A DNA stretch of 6,043 bases, taken from CAMAUF01 sp046152925. GTDB taxonomy: Bacteria > Chloroflexota > Dehalococcoidia > Tepidiformales > Tepidiformaceae. The translations under genes and the position numbers were made by a program. Location: NCBI GenBank assembly GCA_046152925.1, contig JBJXFX010000104.1:1-6043 (forward strand). The letters are read 5' to 3'. The notes under the pieces are model-generated. The model searched no databases. It had not been told where the DNA came from and saw only the letters and a list, made by a program, of their open reading frames with translations. This document shows, one piece after another, positions 5,777 through 6,043 of this stretch (positions are counted from its first letter, which is position 1; every line of letters starts with the position of its first letter).

Positions 5777-6043
5777 CTACCTCGCCGTATAGCCCCCGTC
5801 CACCGGCAGCGTCACCCCCGTGATGAACGAGGCATCCTCGCTCGCGAGGAACGCCGCGGCGGCGGCGATCTCCTCCGGCTGACCCAGCCGCCCCAGCGGG
5901 TGCAGCGCCTCAAGGAACGCCTCCGATGCCCGGTCGGCCCGTGTGAACGCTGTCATCGGCGTCACGATGTACCCCGGCGCGACCGCGTTCACCCGTACAC
6001 CCGCCTGCGCATAGTTGATGGCGAACTGCCGCGTCAGCTGCAC
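5777..6043 (-). CDS. Short-chain dehydrogenase/reductase (SDR), C-terminal part only
   Basis: The last 88 codons of a classical SDR, an NAD(P)-dependent Rossmann-fold oxidoreductase; the N-terminus lies beyond the right edge. The fragment begins in the helix that follows the catalytic Tyr-x-x-x-Lys (QLTRQFAINYA). It contains VRVNAVAPGYIVTPM (fragment residues 16-30; the conserved N-x-V-x-P-G and T-P elements), then HPLGRLGQPEEIAAAAAFLASEDASFITG, and ends with the typical PVDGGYTAR before the TAG at 5779-5777. The coenzyme-binding TGxxxGxG motif and the catalytic residues are not in view, so the substrate and cofactor preference cannot be judged. The frame is clean, in contrast to the adjacent broken cassette. 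The GTG at 6043 is only the edge of the window, not a proposed start. Confidence 0.95.
   Translation of the reverse strand: MQLTRQFAINYAQAGVRVNAVAPGYIVTPMTAFTRADRASEAFLEALHPLGRLGQPEEIAAAAAFLASEDASFITGVTLPVDGGYTAR

Overview
The window is high-GC bacterial DNA with tightly packed genes and no RNA genes, transposase or CRISPR array that I can see. The taxon cannot be fixed from the sequence. An ATP-type PEP carboxykinase together with possible leaderless starts would fit a high-GC group such as Chloroflexota, but this is a weak inference.

Left part (1-1741): most of an ATP-dependent phosphoenolpyruvate carboxykinase gene (pckA) on the minus strand, running off the left edge. A 197-bp divergent intergenic region follows. 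It holds a good candidate pckA promoter, an 11-bp direct repeat next to that promoter's -35 box, and a -10-like box just before the next gene.

Middle (1739-3815, plus strand): a GMC-family FAD oxidoreductase that appears to lack a conserved internal segment, then a 190-residue helical protein with ferritin-like metal-ligand motifs. The two could form a small redox unit of unknown substrate. The second gene has its own Shine-Dalgarno sequence and possibly its own promoter.

Right-centre (3826-5588, minus strand): a decayed two-gene cassette. The upstream gene encodes an OLD/AAA15-type ATPase with Walker A, Walker B and H-loop all recognisable, but its reading frame changes three times. The downstream gene overlaps it by ATGA and encodes a DUF3226/TOPRIM-like protein interrupted by one in-frame amber codon, where the family typically has tryptophan. 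ATPase plus TOPRIM pairs of this type resemble known anti-phage and abortive-infection systems, so this looks like a defence cassette caught in inactivation. Sequencing error is possible but less likely, because the four flanking genes read cleanly.

Right edge (5589-6043): a 188-bp intergenic region with overlapping inverted repeats and a degenerate heptanucleotide repeat, then the C-terminal part of a short-chain dehydrogenase/reductase gene on the minus strand.
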